A DNA stretch of 44,163 nt from Bifidobacterium breve (GTDB taxonomy: Bacteria; Actinomycetota; Acidimicrobiia; Acidimicrobiales; Ilumatobacteraceae): contig CAMDLK010000008.1 of assembly GCA_945901725.1 (NCBI GenBank), forward strand, positions 1-44,163. The letters run 5' to 3'. The notes under the pieces are model-generated. The model was not told the DNA's origin and searched no databases. It saw nothing but the letters and a program-made list of their open reading frames with translations. Positions within the stretch are counted from its first letter, which is position 1; each line of letters begins with the position of its first letter. The position numbers and the translations under genes were made by a program. This document shows positions 14,506 to 23,210 of the stretch, piece after piece.

Positions 14506-16005
14506 ATGCCCCCAAAAAATGAAGAAAATGTGCAGGACCTTGAGCAATGGCTATGGGCCGCTGCAAATATCCTTCGCGGGCCGGTTGACATGGCCGACTT
14601 CAAGGCCTACATCTTTCCGCTCCTCTTTCTTAAGCGCCTTAGTGATGTCTACGACGAAGAGTTTGCAGAAGCTCTTGATCTCTCTAATAACGACGAAGAG
14701 TTTGCACAATTAGCTGAACAGCATCGTTTTCAAATTCCAGAAGGTGCCCACTGGTCCAATATTCGCAAGCTGAATCAAAGCGTTGGTACGGCTATCGGTA
14801 AAGCGATGCGTGCAATTGAGCGTGCTAACCCAAACAACTTATTCCAGATTTTTGGTGACGTTCAATGGACGAACAAAGCGCGACTTCCTGATTCACTTCT
14901 TCGAGACCTGGTGGAACATTTCAGTGGAAAGAATCTCTCGGCAAGCGTTGTACCAGACGACATGTTGGGCGACGCATACGAGTACCTGATCAAGAAATTT
15001 GCCGATAAATCGCGCAAGAGTGCCGGTGAGTTCTTCACCCCTCGTTCGGTCGTTGAACTGATGATCAACATTCTTGATCCGAGGCCAGGCGAAACCATCT
15101 ACGACCCATCGTGCGGTAGTGGGGGAATGCTGATTGAGGCAGTCAAACACGTAAAGGAAGAAGGCGGAGACCCGCGTCTTTTGTTTGGCCGTATCTATGG
15201 TCAAGAAAAGAACTTGAACACTGCATCCATCGCGCGCATGAACTTAATCCTGCATGGCATGGAGGATTTCAGCATCGCAACAGCCGACACGCTACGTGAA
15301 CCCCAATTTGTCCAGCGTGACACTCTTATGACTTTCGACTGCGTTATCGCTAATCCACCGTTCTCACTGAAGTCGTGGGGCGAAGATCTGTGGGAGAACG
15401 ATAGGTGGGGGCGAAACATCGCCGGAACTCCACCTGCCTCAAATGGCGACTGGGCATGGTTACAACACATGATTTCGTCAATGTCGACCGGCAACGGACG
15501 CATGGCAGTCGTCGTGCCCCTCGGTGCATTGTTTCGCGGTCAGAGCGAAGGTCGAATTCGCAGCGCGATTCTGGACATGGACATCATTGACACAGTGATT
15601 GAACTAGGCAGTAATTTGTTCTACGGAGCCTCTATTCCGGCATGCATCGTTGTTGCGAGGTCACGTAAACCCAAGAATCGTAAGAACTCTGTGCAGTTCA
15701 TTAATGCATCCGACCTTCTTCTTAAAGGTCGAAATCAGAACACGCTTGAGAATGAACACATCAAGCAAATTTTTGAGTTGTATCAAAGTCATGACGAAGT
15801 CGAACTGTTCTCGCGAATTGTTCCGAATGATGTAATTCGTGCCAACAACGCTGACTTATCTCCAAACAAATATGTGACAAAACATATGGCAGAGACACTT
15901 ATTTCTGTTGATGAAGCAATGTCAGCACTCCGCACCGCTGCAGATGCAGTCAAGCAGTCGGAACAACGTGTCTTACAAATTCTTACCAACTGGAAACTAC
16001 TGTGA
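14506..16005 (+). CDS. hsdM: Type I restriction-modification methyltransferase subunit, first copy
   Basis: 499 residues. The N-terminal HsdM helical domain (LEQWLWAAANILRG, then FLKRLSDVYDEEF) is followed by an N6-adenine methyltransferase domain. The SAM-binding motif DPSCGSGG is at 200-207 and the catalytic motif NPPF at 283-286, both intact. It transfers a methyl group from S-adenosylmethionine to adenine in the site chosen by HsdS. A second, different HsdM follows immediately, overlapping by four bases from a GTG start. The C-terminus is a helical HsdS-binding region. No strong ribosome binding site is seen, so expression may depend on read-through from the ATPase gene. Confidence 0.92.
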   Translation: MPPKNEENVQDLEQWLWAAANILRGPVDMADFKAYIFPLLFLKRLSDVYDEEFAEALDLSNNDEEFAQLAEQHRFQIPEGAHWSNIRKLNQSVGTAIGKAMRAIERANPNNLFQIFGDVQWTNKARLPDSLLRDLVEHFSGKNLSASVVPDDMLGDAYEYLIKKFADKSRKSAGEFFTPRSVVELMINILDPRPGETIYDPSCGSGGMLIEAVKHVKEEGGDPRLLFGRIYGQEKNLNTASIARMNLILHGMEDFSIATADTLREPQFVQRDTLMTFDCVIANPPFSLKSWGEDLWENDRWGRNIAGTPPASNGDWAWLQHMISSMSTGNGRMAVVVPLGALFRGQSEGRIRSAILDMDIIDTVIELGSNLFYGASIPACIVVARSRKPKNRKNSVQFINASDLLLKGRNQNTLENEHIKQIFELYQSHDEVELFSRIVPNDVIRANNADLSPNKYVTKHMAETLISVDEAMSALRTAADAVKQSEQRVLQILTNWKLL

Positions 16006-17480
16006 CAAATAAACTGATCACTCTGTCAGAGTTAGAGGCGTACCTGTGGGGTGCTGCAAACCTTATGCGTGGCTCTATTGATGCCGGCGAATACAAGAAT
16101 TACATTTTCCCTCTCCTCTTTGTTAAGCGACTCAGTGACGTGTACGACGAAGAATTTGAAGAGGCCCTTGAAGCCAGTGGTAATGACGAAGAGTTTGCCG
16201 TGCTTCCTGAACAACATGCATTCCAGGTGCCTAAAGAAGCTCATTGGAAACAGATCCGCGAAAAAAATGCGGAGGTGGGTAGAGCCATTCAGAACGCAAT
16301 GCGAGCAATTGAAACTGCAAATCCTCGCCTTGAGGGCGTGTTCGGTGATGCTCAATGGACTAATTCGAATCGACTCAGTAACAGCATGTTGCGAAATCTC
16401 ATCGAACACTTCTCAATGTACGACTTACGCATTGCAAATGTGCCTGAAGATGAACTTGGTCAGGGATACGAATTTCTGGTGAAAAAATTTGCCGATGATG
16501 CCGGCCACACTGCGCAAGAGTTCTATACCAATCGCACCGTTGTGCACCTGATGACAGAGTTGTTACAGGTGAAGCCAGCAGAGAGCGTGTACGACCCAAC
16601 GTGTGGCACAGGCGGCATGCTTTTGTCCGCATCTCGTTATCTGAAGTCAAAGAACAAGGAACATCGCAATTTGCGTCTGTATGGACAAGAGCGAAATGTA
16701 ACGACCTCTTCCATTGCACGCATGAACTTGTTTCTGCACGGAATTGAGGACTTTGAAATAGCCCGCGCAGATACGTTGGAAGACCCTCATTTTATTGAAA
16801 ATGACCAGTTGCGAACATTTGATGTGGTTCTTGCTAACCCTCCTTATTCCATCAGTCAGTGGAATCGCGACGCGTGGAAGTCAGACAGGTGGGGTCGTAA
16901 TACGTTTGGTACTCCGCCGCAAGGCCGGGCTGATTACGCATTCTTTCAACACATAGTCTCCAGCATGGACAAGAAAACAGGACGTTGTGCAATTCTGTTT
17001 CCCCACGGAGTCCTATTTCGAAAAGAAGAAGTAGCTATGCGTCGCGCCATGGTGGAAGCCGATGTGATTGACACTGTCATAGGGCTCGGACCAAATTTGT
17101 TTTACAACGCACCTATGGAATCATGCATTGTTATTTGTAGGTCAAAGAAACCAAAAGCCCACAAGGGAACCATCTTGTTCATCGATGCCGTTAACGACGT
17201 CACAAAACAACGTAGTAACTCGTATCTCAGCGATGAGAACCAAAATAAGATCACCGCGGCATTTAACTCAGAAGAAGATGTTGTCGCCTTCTCAAAGCGG
17301 GTCAAGATTGAAGATATCGAGGCTGAAAACTTTGACCTGACAGTTCACCGCTACGTTGAGCGCGTGCTGGCAGGCGGCGGGCTCTCGGTTGTCGACGCGA
17401 TCTTAGGTTTTAAGGACGTTCATTTGACAATGAACAAAGCAGTTGCGCACGTATTAGGCAGCTCTGCGGGGCCGTCATGA
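16002..17480 (+). CDS. hsdM: Type I restriction-modification methyltransferase subunit, second copy
   Basis: 492 residues from a GTG that overlaps the previous stop. The domain order is the same as in the first copy: LEAYLWGAANLMRG, KRLSDVYDEEFEEAL, motif DPTCGTGG at 198-205 and NPPY at 279-282. Both methyltransferase motifs are complete, so it should be active. It is clearly homologous to the first copy along its whole length, but many residues differ (NPPY instead of NPPF, EFYTNRTVV instead of EFFTPRSVV). It is therefore an old duplication rather than a copy made in assembly. Type I methyltransferases normally contain two identical HsdM; here a mixed pair is possible. It overlaps hsdS by four bases. 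Confidence 0.92.
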   Translation: MTNKLITLSELEAYLWGAANLMRGSIDAGEYKNYIFPLLFVKRLSDVYDEEFEEALEASGNDEEFAVLPEQHAFQVPKEAHWKQIREKNAEVGRAIQNAMRAIETANPRLEGVFGDAQWTNSNRLSNSMLRNLIEHFSMYDLRIANVPEDELGQGYEFLVKKFADDAGHTAQEFYTNRTVVHLMTELLQVKPAESVYDPTCGTGGMLLSASRYLKSKNKEHRNLRLYGQERNVTTSSIARMNLFLHGIEDFEIARADTLEDPHFIENDQLRTFDVVLANPPYSISQWNRDAWKSDRWGRNTFGTPPQGRADYAFFQHIVSSMDKKTGRCAILFPHGVLFRKEEVAMRRAMVEADVIDTVIGLGPNLFYNAPMESCIVICRSKKPKAHKGTILFIDAVNDVTKQRSNSYLSDENQNKITAAFNSEEDVVAFSKRVKIEDIEAENFDLTVHRYVERVLAGGGLSVVDAILGFKDVHLTMNKAVAHVLGSSAGPS

Positions 17481-18556
17481 GCAGTACTCGAGTCAAATTT
17501 GGTGACGTTGTAATAAACGTCAATGAAACTTTACGAGACGAAAGTGAACATAGTTTTTCAAGAGTTGTGGGTTTGGAGCATATTGACTCGGGAGACTCTG
17601 AATTGCGTCGGTGGGACGAGTTGTCGTCTCTGCCTGAAGGCACAAGTTTTAAGAGAATTTTTCGCAGAGGACATGTTTTGTTTGGGAAACGGCGGGCGTA
17701 TCAGCGCAAAGTTGCTGTTGCGTCGTTCGATGGTATTTGTTCCAGTGACATCTTGGTTTTTACCCCATCTGACAAACGTTTAAATCCGGGGTTTTTGTTG
17801 TACATAGTCCAGAGCGAAGGTTTTTTCGCGCACGCACTACAGACCTCATCCGGATCTCTTTCGCCGAGAACAAGATGGCAAGATCTGGCTTCTTTTGAGT
17901 TTGAATTACCGTCGTTAGACGAACAAGAACGAATCCTCGAGTTGCTCTCTGCAGTTGACGCTCATGCTGAAGCACTGCGCAACCAAGCGAATGTTGCAGA
18001 AGATTCCCGACGAGTGGTTTTACATGATCTGTTAACTACAGCCGGCGAGGATTGGACAGAAACGACTCTTGGGCTCCTTGTATCCCTTAGGACAGGGAAA
18101 CTGGATGTCAATGCAGGTGTTGAAGATGGAGAGTTCCCGTTCTTCACTTGCTCTCGGGATACGTACAAAATCGATGTGGCCGCGTTTTCGGGCAAATCTG
18201 TGATTGTCGCTGGCAATGGTGATTTGAACGTCAAGTACTGCGAGGGAGAATTCAACGCTTATCAGCGAACGTATATTCTGCAAGCAATTGATGAATCTGT
18301 GCTGAATCCAATCTTTCTGTTTCATTTCATGGACAAGTATCTCGAGATTCTACGAAATGACACTCAAGGCTCGACCATCCAGTACCTAAAGAAAGCGCAA
18401 TTCACTGAAGCACCGATTTCTCTACCGCCGTTGGTGGAGCAGAAGCGGATTGTCGATGAGATTTCAAAGATTGATGCACTCATTCAAGAGACCAACTCAG
18501 CATTGCTGGCTACTCAGCAACTTCGTGCCGCACTTCTCAATAAGGAGATTTCTTAA
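17477..18556 (+). CDS. hsdS: Type I restriction-modification specificity subunit
   Basis: 359 residues with two target-recognition domains, roughly 1-145 and 188-330. Each is followed by a conserved helical spacer starting at LPSLDEQERILELL and LPPLVEQKRIVDEI. Each target domain reads one half of a bipartite DNA site, and the helices set their distance. The subunit also positions HsdM and HsdR. Its size is near the lower end for the family but both halves are present. With two different HsdM proteins upstream and only one HsdS, each half-site could be served by a different methyltransferase. The stop overlaps the HsdR start (TAATG). Confidence 0.9.
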   Translation: MSSTRVKFGDVVINVNETLRDESEHSFSRVVGLEHIDSGDSELRRWDELSSLPEGTSFKRIFRRGHVLFGKRRAYQRKVAVASFDGICSSDILVFTPSDKRLNPGFLLYIVQSEGFFAHALQTSSGSLSPRTRWQDLASFEFELPSLDEQERILELLSAVDAHAEALRNQANVAEDSRRVVLHDLLTTAGEDWTETTLGLLVSLRTGKLDVNAGVEDGEFPFFTCSRDTYKIDVAAFSGKSVIVAGNGDLNVKYCEGEFNAYQRTYILQAIDESVLNPIFLFHFMDKYLEILRNDTQGSTIQYLKKAQFTEAPISLPPLVEQKRIVDEISKIDALIQETNSALLATQQLRAALLNKEIS

Positions 18557-21453
18557 TGACCGGATTCAATGAAGAAAATGCTGTTGAACAGCCAGTTATC
18601 GATGCAATGGTTGATGTTGGCTGGACGTATCGTTCGGGTCCATCGCTGGCCAGGACTACAAGTGATGTTCTTAATGAGAGTGATCTGCGGGTGGCGCTGA
18701 TTCGGCTCAACCCTGAGATTGCAAAAGATCCGAGTCGCGCTGATGATGTGATTTATGCATTGCGCAGTGTTCTTATTGGTGTTTCTGCTGCTGGATTAGT
18801 TCGAGCTAACCAAGAATTTGCTAAATGGTTAAAGGGTGAAGTCACTCGACCGTTTGGGCCGAATGGCGAACATGTGACCGTGCGTCTAGTGGACTTTGAA
18901 AATGTGGGCGCAAATGATTTTGTTGTGGCCAATCAAGTCACATACAGCTTCGGACCGGAACGTCGATTTGATGTGATTGGTTATGTAAATGGCATTCCAT
19001 TTGTTGTTGGGGAAGCCAAAACTCCTGTGCGACCCGCTGTGACGTGGGTTGATGGCGCAATTCAAGTGAATTCTGACTATGAACTGAATATTCCTTCGTT
19101 CTTTGTTCCGAACGTCTTCTCGTTCGCTACCGATGGTCGGGATCTGCGTTTCGGAACTGTGCAAATGCCCGTTAATCAGTGGGGTCCATGGCGCACTGGT
19201 GACAACGTGGACGTGGGTTTACGTGCGGTGCGTGATTCGGTGAAGTCCCTTCTCTCTCCTACAGTTGTGTTGGATATTGCGCGTAATTTCACCGCCTATG
19301 CGACTGATCGCCGTCAACGCATGATTAAGTTGATCTGTCGTTACCAGCAGTACGAAGGTGTAAACCGCATCGTTGAACGCGTAGTCGAGGGAAAGATTCG
19401 CAAAGGGCTCATCTGGCACTTCCAAGGTTCTGGAAAGAGTTTGTTGATGGTTTTTGCCGCGAACAAATTGCGCATGTCTCCCGAATTGGCTAATCCCACA
19501 GTGGTCATTGTTGTAGACCGCATCGAACTCGATAGTCAAATCACTGCCACATTCAACGCAGCTCAAGTAGAGAATGTTATCACCGCGGATACCCGTAAGG
19601 AACTCATGGAGCTTCTTGAGCGCGATACTCGAAAAGTCATCATCACCACTATTCACCGTTTTGGTGAAGCAGAGGGCGTTCTGAACGATCGCGGCAACAT
19701 CGTGTTGCTGGTCGATGAGGCTCATCGGACTCAAGAAGGCGACCTCGGCCGCAAGATGCGAGACGCTGTTCCGAACGCATTCCTTTTTGGTCTCACCGGA
19801 ACACCCATTAACTCACAGGACCGAAATACTTTCTTTGCTTTCGGCGCAGAAGAGGACACAGGCGGTTACCTCAGTCGTTATTCGTTTGAAGACTCAATTC
19901 GTGACGAGGCAACTCTGCCAATTCACTTCGAGCCACGATCAATTGATTTACGTATTGATCGTTCAGAGTTGGATCGTGAATTCGAAGAACTGGTGAAGGA
20001 CTTGTCTGTCGAAGATAGGGCAGAGGTGTCCCGTCGTGCAGGAAAATTCTCGTTGCTGGTGAAGTCACCTGCGCGCATTCGCGCCGTAATTCAGGACATC
20101 GCGAAGCATTACCGTGAAAAGATTGAACCAAACGGATTCAGCGCACAGATTGTCACTATCGACCAGGAAGCTTGTGTTTTGTACAAGCAAGCACTGGATG
20201 AGATCTTGCCGCCAGAGTCGAGCGCTGTAGTCGTCTCGCTTGGTCAGGGTGTGCCTCAAGCATGGAAAGACGCGCATGGCCGAAGCGCCGATGAGGAGAA
20301 ACGTCTTCTCGATAATTTCCGTGACCCTAATCACCCATTAAAGATTCTCATCGTCACTGCACGTCTATTGACTGGTTTCGATGCACCCAATTTGCAGTGT
20401 ATGTACCTGGATAAGCCATTGCGTGACCACACGCTGTTACAGGCAATTTGTCGCACGAATCGTCCGGCAGAAGGAAAGACGTTTGGCTTGGTGGTTGACT
20501 ACCTTGGAATCTTTGATGATGTAGCGCAGGCGCTTGCTTTCGACGAGAAGTCTGTGCAAACAGTCGTCACGAACCTGGCTGAAATGAAGAAAATGCTCGA
20601 ACCAGCTATTCAGAAGGCACTGGCGTTTTTCCCTGGTGTTGACCGAACTGATTTCGGATGGGAAGGATTAGCGCACGCGCAGCAGAAGTTGCCTGACAAC
20701 GAAACACGTGATGCATTTGCTGCTGTAATGCACGAGTTGATGAAGGTGTGGGAGGCTCTGTCGCCTGATCCAATCCTTACTCCGTTTGAAGCGGACTATC
20801 GCTGGTTGTGTCAGGTTTATGACTCAGTTCGGCCTGTCTCTGGTAATGGAAAATTGCTGTGGCACACATTCGGGCCAAAAACTATTGAGTTGATTCATCG
20901 TCATGTTGGCGTTCGTAACGTCAATGACGATATTGAGACCTTGATTCTTGATGCTGATGTAATGGATGAACTTGCAAAGGACCCGAACAAGAAAGTTGTC
21001 GAAGTGACAATTCGAATTTCTGCTCGACTACGCAAGCACCCCAATGACCCAAAGTTTGTGGAACTGTCAGAACGCCTCGAACGGCTGCGTGAACGTCATG
21101 AACAAGGGCTTCTGGCATCTATTGATTTTTTGAAGTCATTGCTTGAATTGGCTCGCGATGTGGTTGCGGCTGAGCAAGAGGCTCCACCAGAAGAACGCGC
21201 TGAAGAAGGAAAGACCGCTTTGACCGAATTATTCGCTGATGTGAAGAATCCAGGCACACCAATTATTGTTGAGCGCGTGGTGCAAGACATCGACGAGATC
21301 GTAAGAAAAGTTCGGTTCGACGATTGGCAACAAACTGATGCAGGCGAGCGTGAAGTGCAGCGTGTACTGCGCCGAACATTGTTGAAGTACAAACTTCATA
21401 ATGATCAGAACTTGTTTGATCGCGCTTACGATTATGTACGTAGGTATTACTGA
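18556..21453 (+). CDS. hsdR: Type I restriction endonuclease/translocase subunit
   Basis: 965 residues. The N-terminal nuclease domain shows the PD-(D/E)xK pattern: D139 in RRFDVIGY, then E153-A-K155. The SF2 translocase domain has Walker A GSGKS at 291-295 and DEAH at 387-390, followed by LTGTPI (motif III) and the helicase motif segment around ALLRTRLLTGFDAP-like residues (VTARLLTGFDAPNLQ). The C-terminal helical part is the usual HsdM/HsdS contact region. It pulls DNA after recognition of unmethylated sites and cuts it. The length is in the normal range for HsdR. All catalytic motifs seen are intact, so the locus should be restriction-competent. Confidence 0.93.
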   Translation: MTGFNEENAVEQPVIDAMVDVGWTYRSGPSLARTTSDVLNESDLRVALIRLNPEIAKDPSRADDVIYALRSVLIGVSAAGLVRANQEFAKWLKGEVTRPFGPNGEHVTVRLVDFENVGANDFVVANQVTYSFGPERRFDVIGYVNGIPFVVGEAKTPVRPAVTWVDGAIQVNSDYELNIPSFFVPNVFSFATDGRDLRFGTVQMPVNQWGPWRTGDNVDVGLRAVRDSVKSLLSPTVVLDIARNFTAYATDRRQRMIKLICRYQQYEGVNRIVERVVEGKIRKGLIWHFQGSGKSLLMVFAANKLRMSPELANPTVVIVVDRIELDSQITATFNAAQVENVITADTRKELMELLERDTRKVIITTIHRFGEAEGVLNDRGNIVLLVDEAHRTQEGDLGRKMRDAVPNAFLFGLTGTPINSQDRNTFFAFGAEEDTGGYLSRYSFEDSIRDEATLPIHFEPRSIDLRIDRSELDREFEELVKDLSVEDRAEVSRRAGKFSLLVKSPARIRAVIQDIAKHYREKIEPNGFSAQIVTIDQEACVLYKQALDEILPPESSAVVVSLGQGVPQAWKDAHGRSADEEKRLLDNFRDPNHPLKILIVTARLLTGFDAPNLQCMYLDKPLRDHTLLQAICRTNRPAEGKTFGLVVDYLGIFDDVAQALAFDEKSVQTVVTNLAEMKKMLEPAIQKALAFFPGVDRTDFGWEGLAHAQQKLPDNETRDAFAAVMHELMKVWEALSPDPILTPFEADYRWLCQVYDSVRPVSGNGKLLWHTFGPKTIELIHRHVGVRNVNDDIETLILDADVMDELAKDPNKKVVEVTIRISARLRKHPNDPKFVELSERLERLRERHEQGLLASIDFLKSLLELARDVVAAEQEAPPEERAEEGKTALTELFADVKNPGTPIIVERVVQDIDEIVRKVRFDDWQQTDAGEREVQRVLRRTLLKYKLHNDQNLFDRAYDYVRRYY

Positions 21454-21458
21454 CTTTG

Positions 21459-21932
21459 ATGTACCTCAACAGTTTTCGTATCTCAATAGCTTTGGAAGAT
21501 GAGGCCACAGGAGGAATGCGACTTCTTGTCGTTCATGAATTGCCCTTTAGTCATTATGAAGATCCAGAAGTAGATGGACAACCAGAATGGTTGCCAGCAG
21601 GAGCTGACGATCGGCGTTCGACTATTGAAGGTACTTTGTATTGCTCCGGACGAACTTGGATAAACATCAAAGCGCAAACTGTGGCTCAAGGGGCCCAGTG
21701 GATTGATGCAGTTTCCGTAAAGAAAGAGCGTTATTGGTCGTGCAAACCGAAGATAACTGTTCTTGAATTGCAGCACAATGGAATTTGCCACGCAACTGAA
21801 GAGACTCGAATTTGGATCAATGAAAACGGGGCAGACTCGGCACGACCACGCCGTATAGAAGGCAGTGTTGACGAGTTGCTTGTCCGGGTAACGGTCCGCA
21901 CTGGTCGCGTAAACGCCATCAATCTTGACTAG
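21459..21932 (+). CDS. Hypothetical protein, last gene of the restriction operon
   Basis: 157 residues from the ATG at 21459, five bases after the HsdR stop (a TTG at 21456 is also in frame). I do not recognise it. The sequence is beta-rich with regularly spaced aromatics: FRISIALEDEATGGMRLLVVHELPF, then TWINIKAQTVAQGAQW, KERYWSCKPKI and ELLVRVTVRTGRV. This is compatible with a small all-beta or sandwich fold. There is no signal peptide or membrane segment. It is transcribed with hsdMMSR and its stop codon lies in the loop of the terminator, so it belongs to that unit rather than to the NYN gene. Confidence 0.6.
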   Translation: MYLNSFRISIALEDEATGGMRLLVVHELPFSHYEDPEVDGQPEWLPAGADDRRSTIEGTLYCSGRTWINIKAQTVAQGAQWIDAVSVKKERYWSCKPKITVLELQHNGICHATEETRIWINENGADSARPRRIEGSVDELLVRVTVRTGRVNAINLD

Positions 21933-21946
21933 GGCCAAGATTTTTT
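21921..21946 (+). terminator. Intrinsic terminator of the ATPase/type I restriction operon
   Basis: The arms AATCTTG (21921-21927) and CAAGATT (21936-21942) pair perfectly with an eight-base loop, and T runs to 21946. The stop codon of the preceding gene is in the loop. This is the clearest intrinsic terminator in the window and closes the unit that begins near 10198. Confidence 0.75.
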
Positions 21947-21985
21947 CTGACACCCGCTGGAGTAAGGTCTCTTTAACTAATTGCC

Positions 21986-22498
21986 ATGATGCAATTACCT
22001 TCATTCCCCGCTTTCGACTCCTCGACGTCAGAGCTTCAGTTTTTTTCTTCCTCAAAGATCAAACGAGCTCATGTAGTTGTTGACCTAGAAAATCTCTGTG
22101 GGAACTCTCATAATGTCTCCCGTTTCAGTGCTCAGGCGTACAGCGCTTTGAACAGTCTCATTTCCCTCAACGGGGCACAAGTAGTGGTTGCCGTGGGAAT
22201 CAGCGCTTGGAATCAATGTCCCAATATTGGTTTTACATGGCCCCATGCTCGACTCTTGGTCGGACGCGGGATTGATGGCGCAGATCTGCGGCTAATTGAA
22301 GATCTCCTTGAAGAGCCTCAAGCTAAGCGTTCCTCGCATGTAGTCATCGCTAGTGGCGACGGACGATTTTCTGCTCCCGCGCGTGAATTGCGTGAAAGCG
22401 GTGTTCATGTCACCGTCGTGGCAAACGCCTTTACGCTCTCACGAAAGCTACGAGACAATGCTGATCAAGTTCTCTATTTTCCTCCTCTTGCTGCCTGA
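21986..22498 (+). CDS. NYN-domain protein, putative RNase
   Basis: 170 residues. After a polar N-terminal tail the fold of the NYN/PIN-like family is visible: a strand HVVVDLENLCG with D33 and N36, the segment GRGIDGADLRLIEDLL with D97 and D100, and HVVIASGDGRFSA with D125, followed by a strand VHVTVV. These acidic residues form the metal site in PIN-like RNases. Such proteins cut RNA or act on tRNA, and some are stress or defence effectors. The gene starts 40 bases after the terminator and is followed by a 144-base gap, so it is likely a separate unit. Either of two adjacent ATG codons (21986, 21989) could be the start. The target RNA is unknown. Confidence 0.8.
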   Translation: MMQLPSFPAFDSSTSELQFFSSSKIKRAHVVVDLENLCGNSHNVSRFSAQAYSALNSLISLNGAQVVVAVGISAWNQCPNIGFTWPHARLLVGRGIDGADLRLIEDLLEEPQAKRSSHVVIASGDGRFSAPARELRESGVHVTVVANAFTLSRKLRDNADQVLYFPPLAA

Positions 22499-22534
22499 CA
22501 ATTAATTGCGCAAGGACCCTTACCTAGAACGTAC

Positions 22535-22569
22535 GAACGAGATCGTTCAATAACTGACTACCAGTAGTC
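22535..22569. promoter_or_regulatory. Two adjacent inverted repeats upstream of the AlkB operon
   Basis: GAACGA-GA-TCGTTC (22535-22548) and GACTA-CCAG-TAGTC (22556-22569) are perfect dyads in the 144-base gap before the gene at 22643. A third weaker one, CCGC-N8-GCGG, ends at the start codon. No T-run follows, so operators are more likely than terminators. Confidence 0.4.
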
Positions 22570-22642
22570 GTCACCTCTATAGACAAAGAAAGCGAAAGGA
22601 TTCAATATCTTCCCCACACCCACTAAACCGCGAATAACTGCG

Positions 22643-23203
22643 GTGTCAGCGCTTCGGAAACTTCCGTTAGCGCGCATGTTCGAAGATTTCGACGATGGAA
22701 TGTTGATTGAAGTTGTACTTCTTGACTTCATAGTTTGTGACCGCAACACGAAAGCGGTTGTTTTATTCATCCCACACGGTGATCCGTGCAAAGTGGATAC
22801 CGTCGACTTTGAACCAGTGATGGTTCCTGGGCATTGGTTTAGCCAGCTCATGCCGCTGTCAATCTTCCTTGACATTCCGGAAGATGCCTCTGCGCTTTCA
22901 CCAGTATGGGATCCGCAGGAAGACGGGCCAGGCACGCCAGTTGAGAGCGTGAAGCCTGGTGCAGGCGAAGAACTTGCAGTGCGTTGGCGCGCAAACAAGC
23001 GCCCCATCGCGACGACAAAGGATTACTTCACGCAGTGCTACCCGCACGCTCCTGCGCATTTGTTGAACATTGGCCTAGACGCAATCGAAGCTCTTGCTAG
23101 CGGTCGCTTTACGAAGGCGTCTCGCGGACGCATTGCAACCTTTTGCGAGCTCATGTCTCGCCATCTCTCGTCCTTAGATTCGCCGACCGATCAGCCTGAG
23201 TAG
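22643..23203 (+). CDS. Hypothetical protein, first gene of the AlkB/helicase operon
   Basis: 186 residues from a GTG; an ATG at 22676 would give 175 residues and neither has a good ribosome binding site. I do not recognise the family. The first 90 residues are hydrophobic-acidic with strands MLIEVVLLDFIVCD and AVVLFIPHG, then a proline-rich stretch (SPVWDPQEDGPGTP) leading to a basic segment (WRANKRP). The end is a helical part with a repeated Ser/Leu tail. No catalytic motif is obvious. It stops eight bases before the AlkB gene and is in the same orientation, so it probably works with the dioxygenase and the helicase fusion. Confidence 0.55.
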   Translation: MSALRKLPLARMFEDFDDGMLIEVVLLDFIVCDRNTKAVVLFIPHGDPCKVDTVDFEPVMVPGHWFSQLMPLSIFLDIPEDASALSPVWDPQEDGPGTPVESVKPGAGEELAVRWRANKRPIATTKDYFTQCYPHAPAHLLNIGLDAIEALASGRFTKASRGRIATFCELMSRHLSSLDSPTDQPE

Positions 23204-23210
23204 TCTCAGC

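Noticed and set aside
21483-22055. 190-residue minus-strand frame across the end of the restriction operon
   Set aside because: It overlaps two genes supported by context and crosses the terminator; no motif was recognised.
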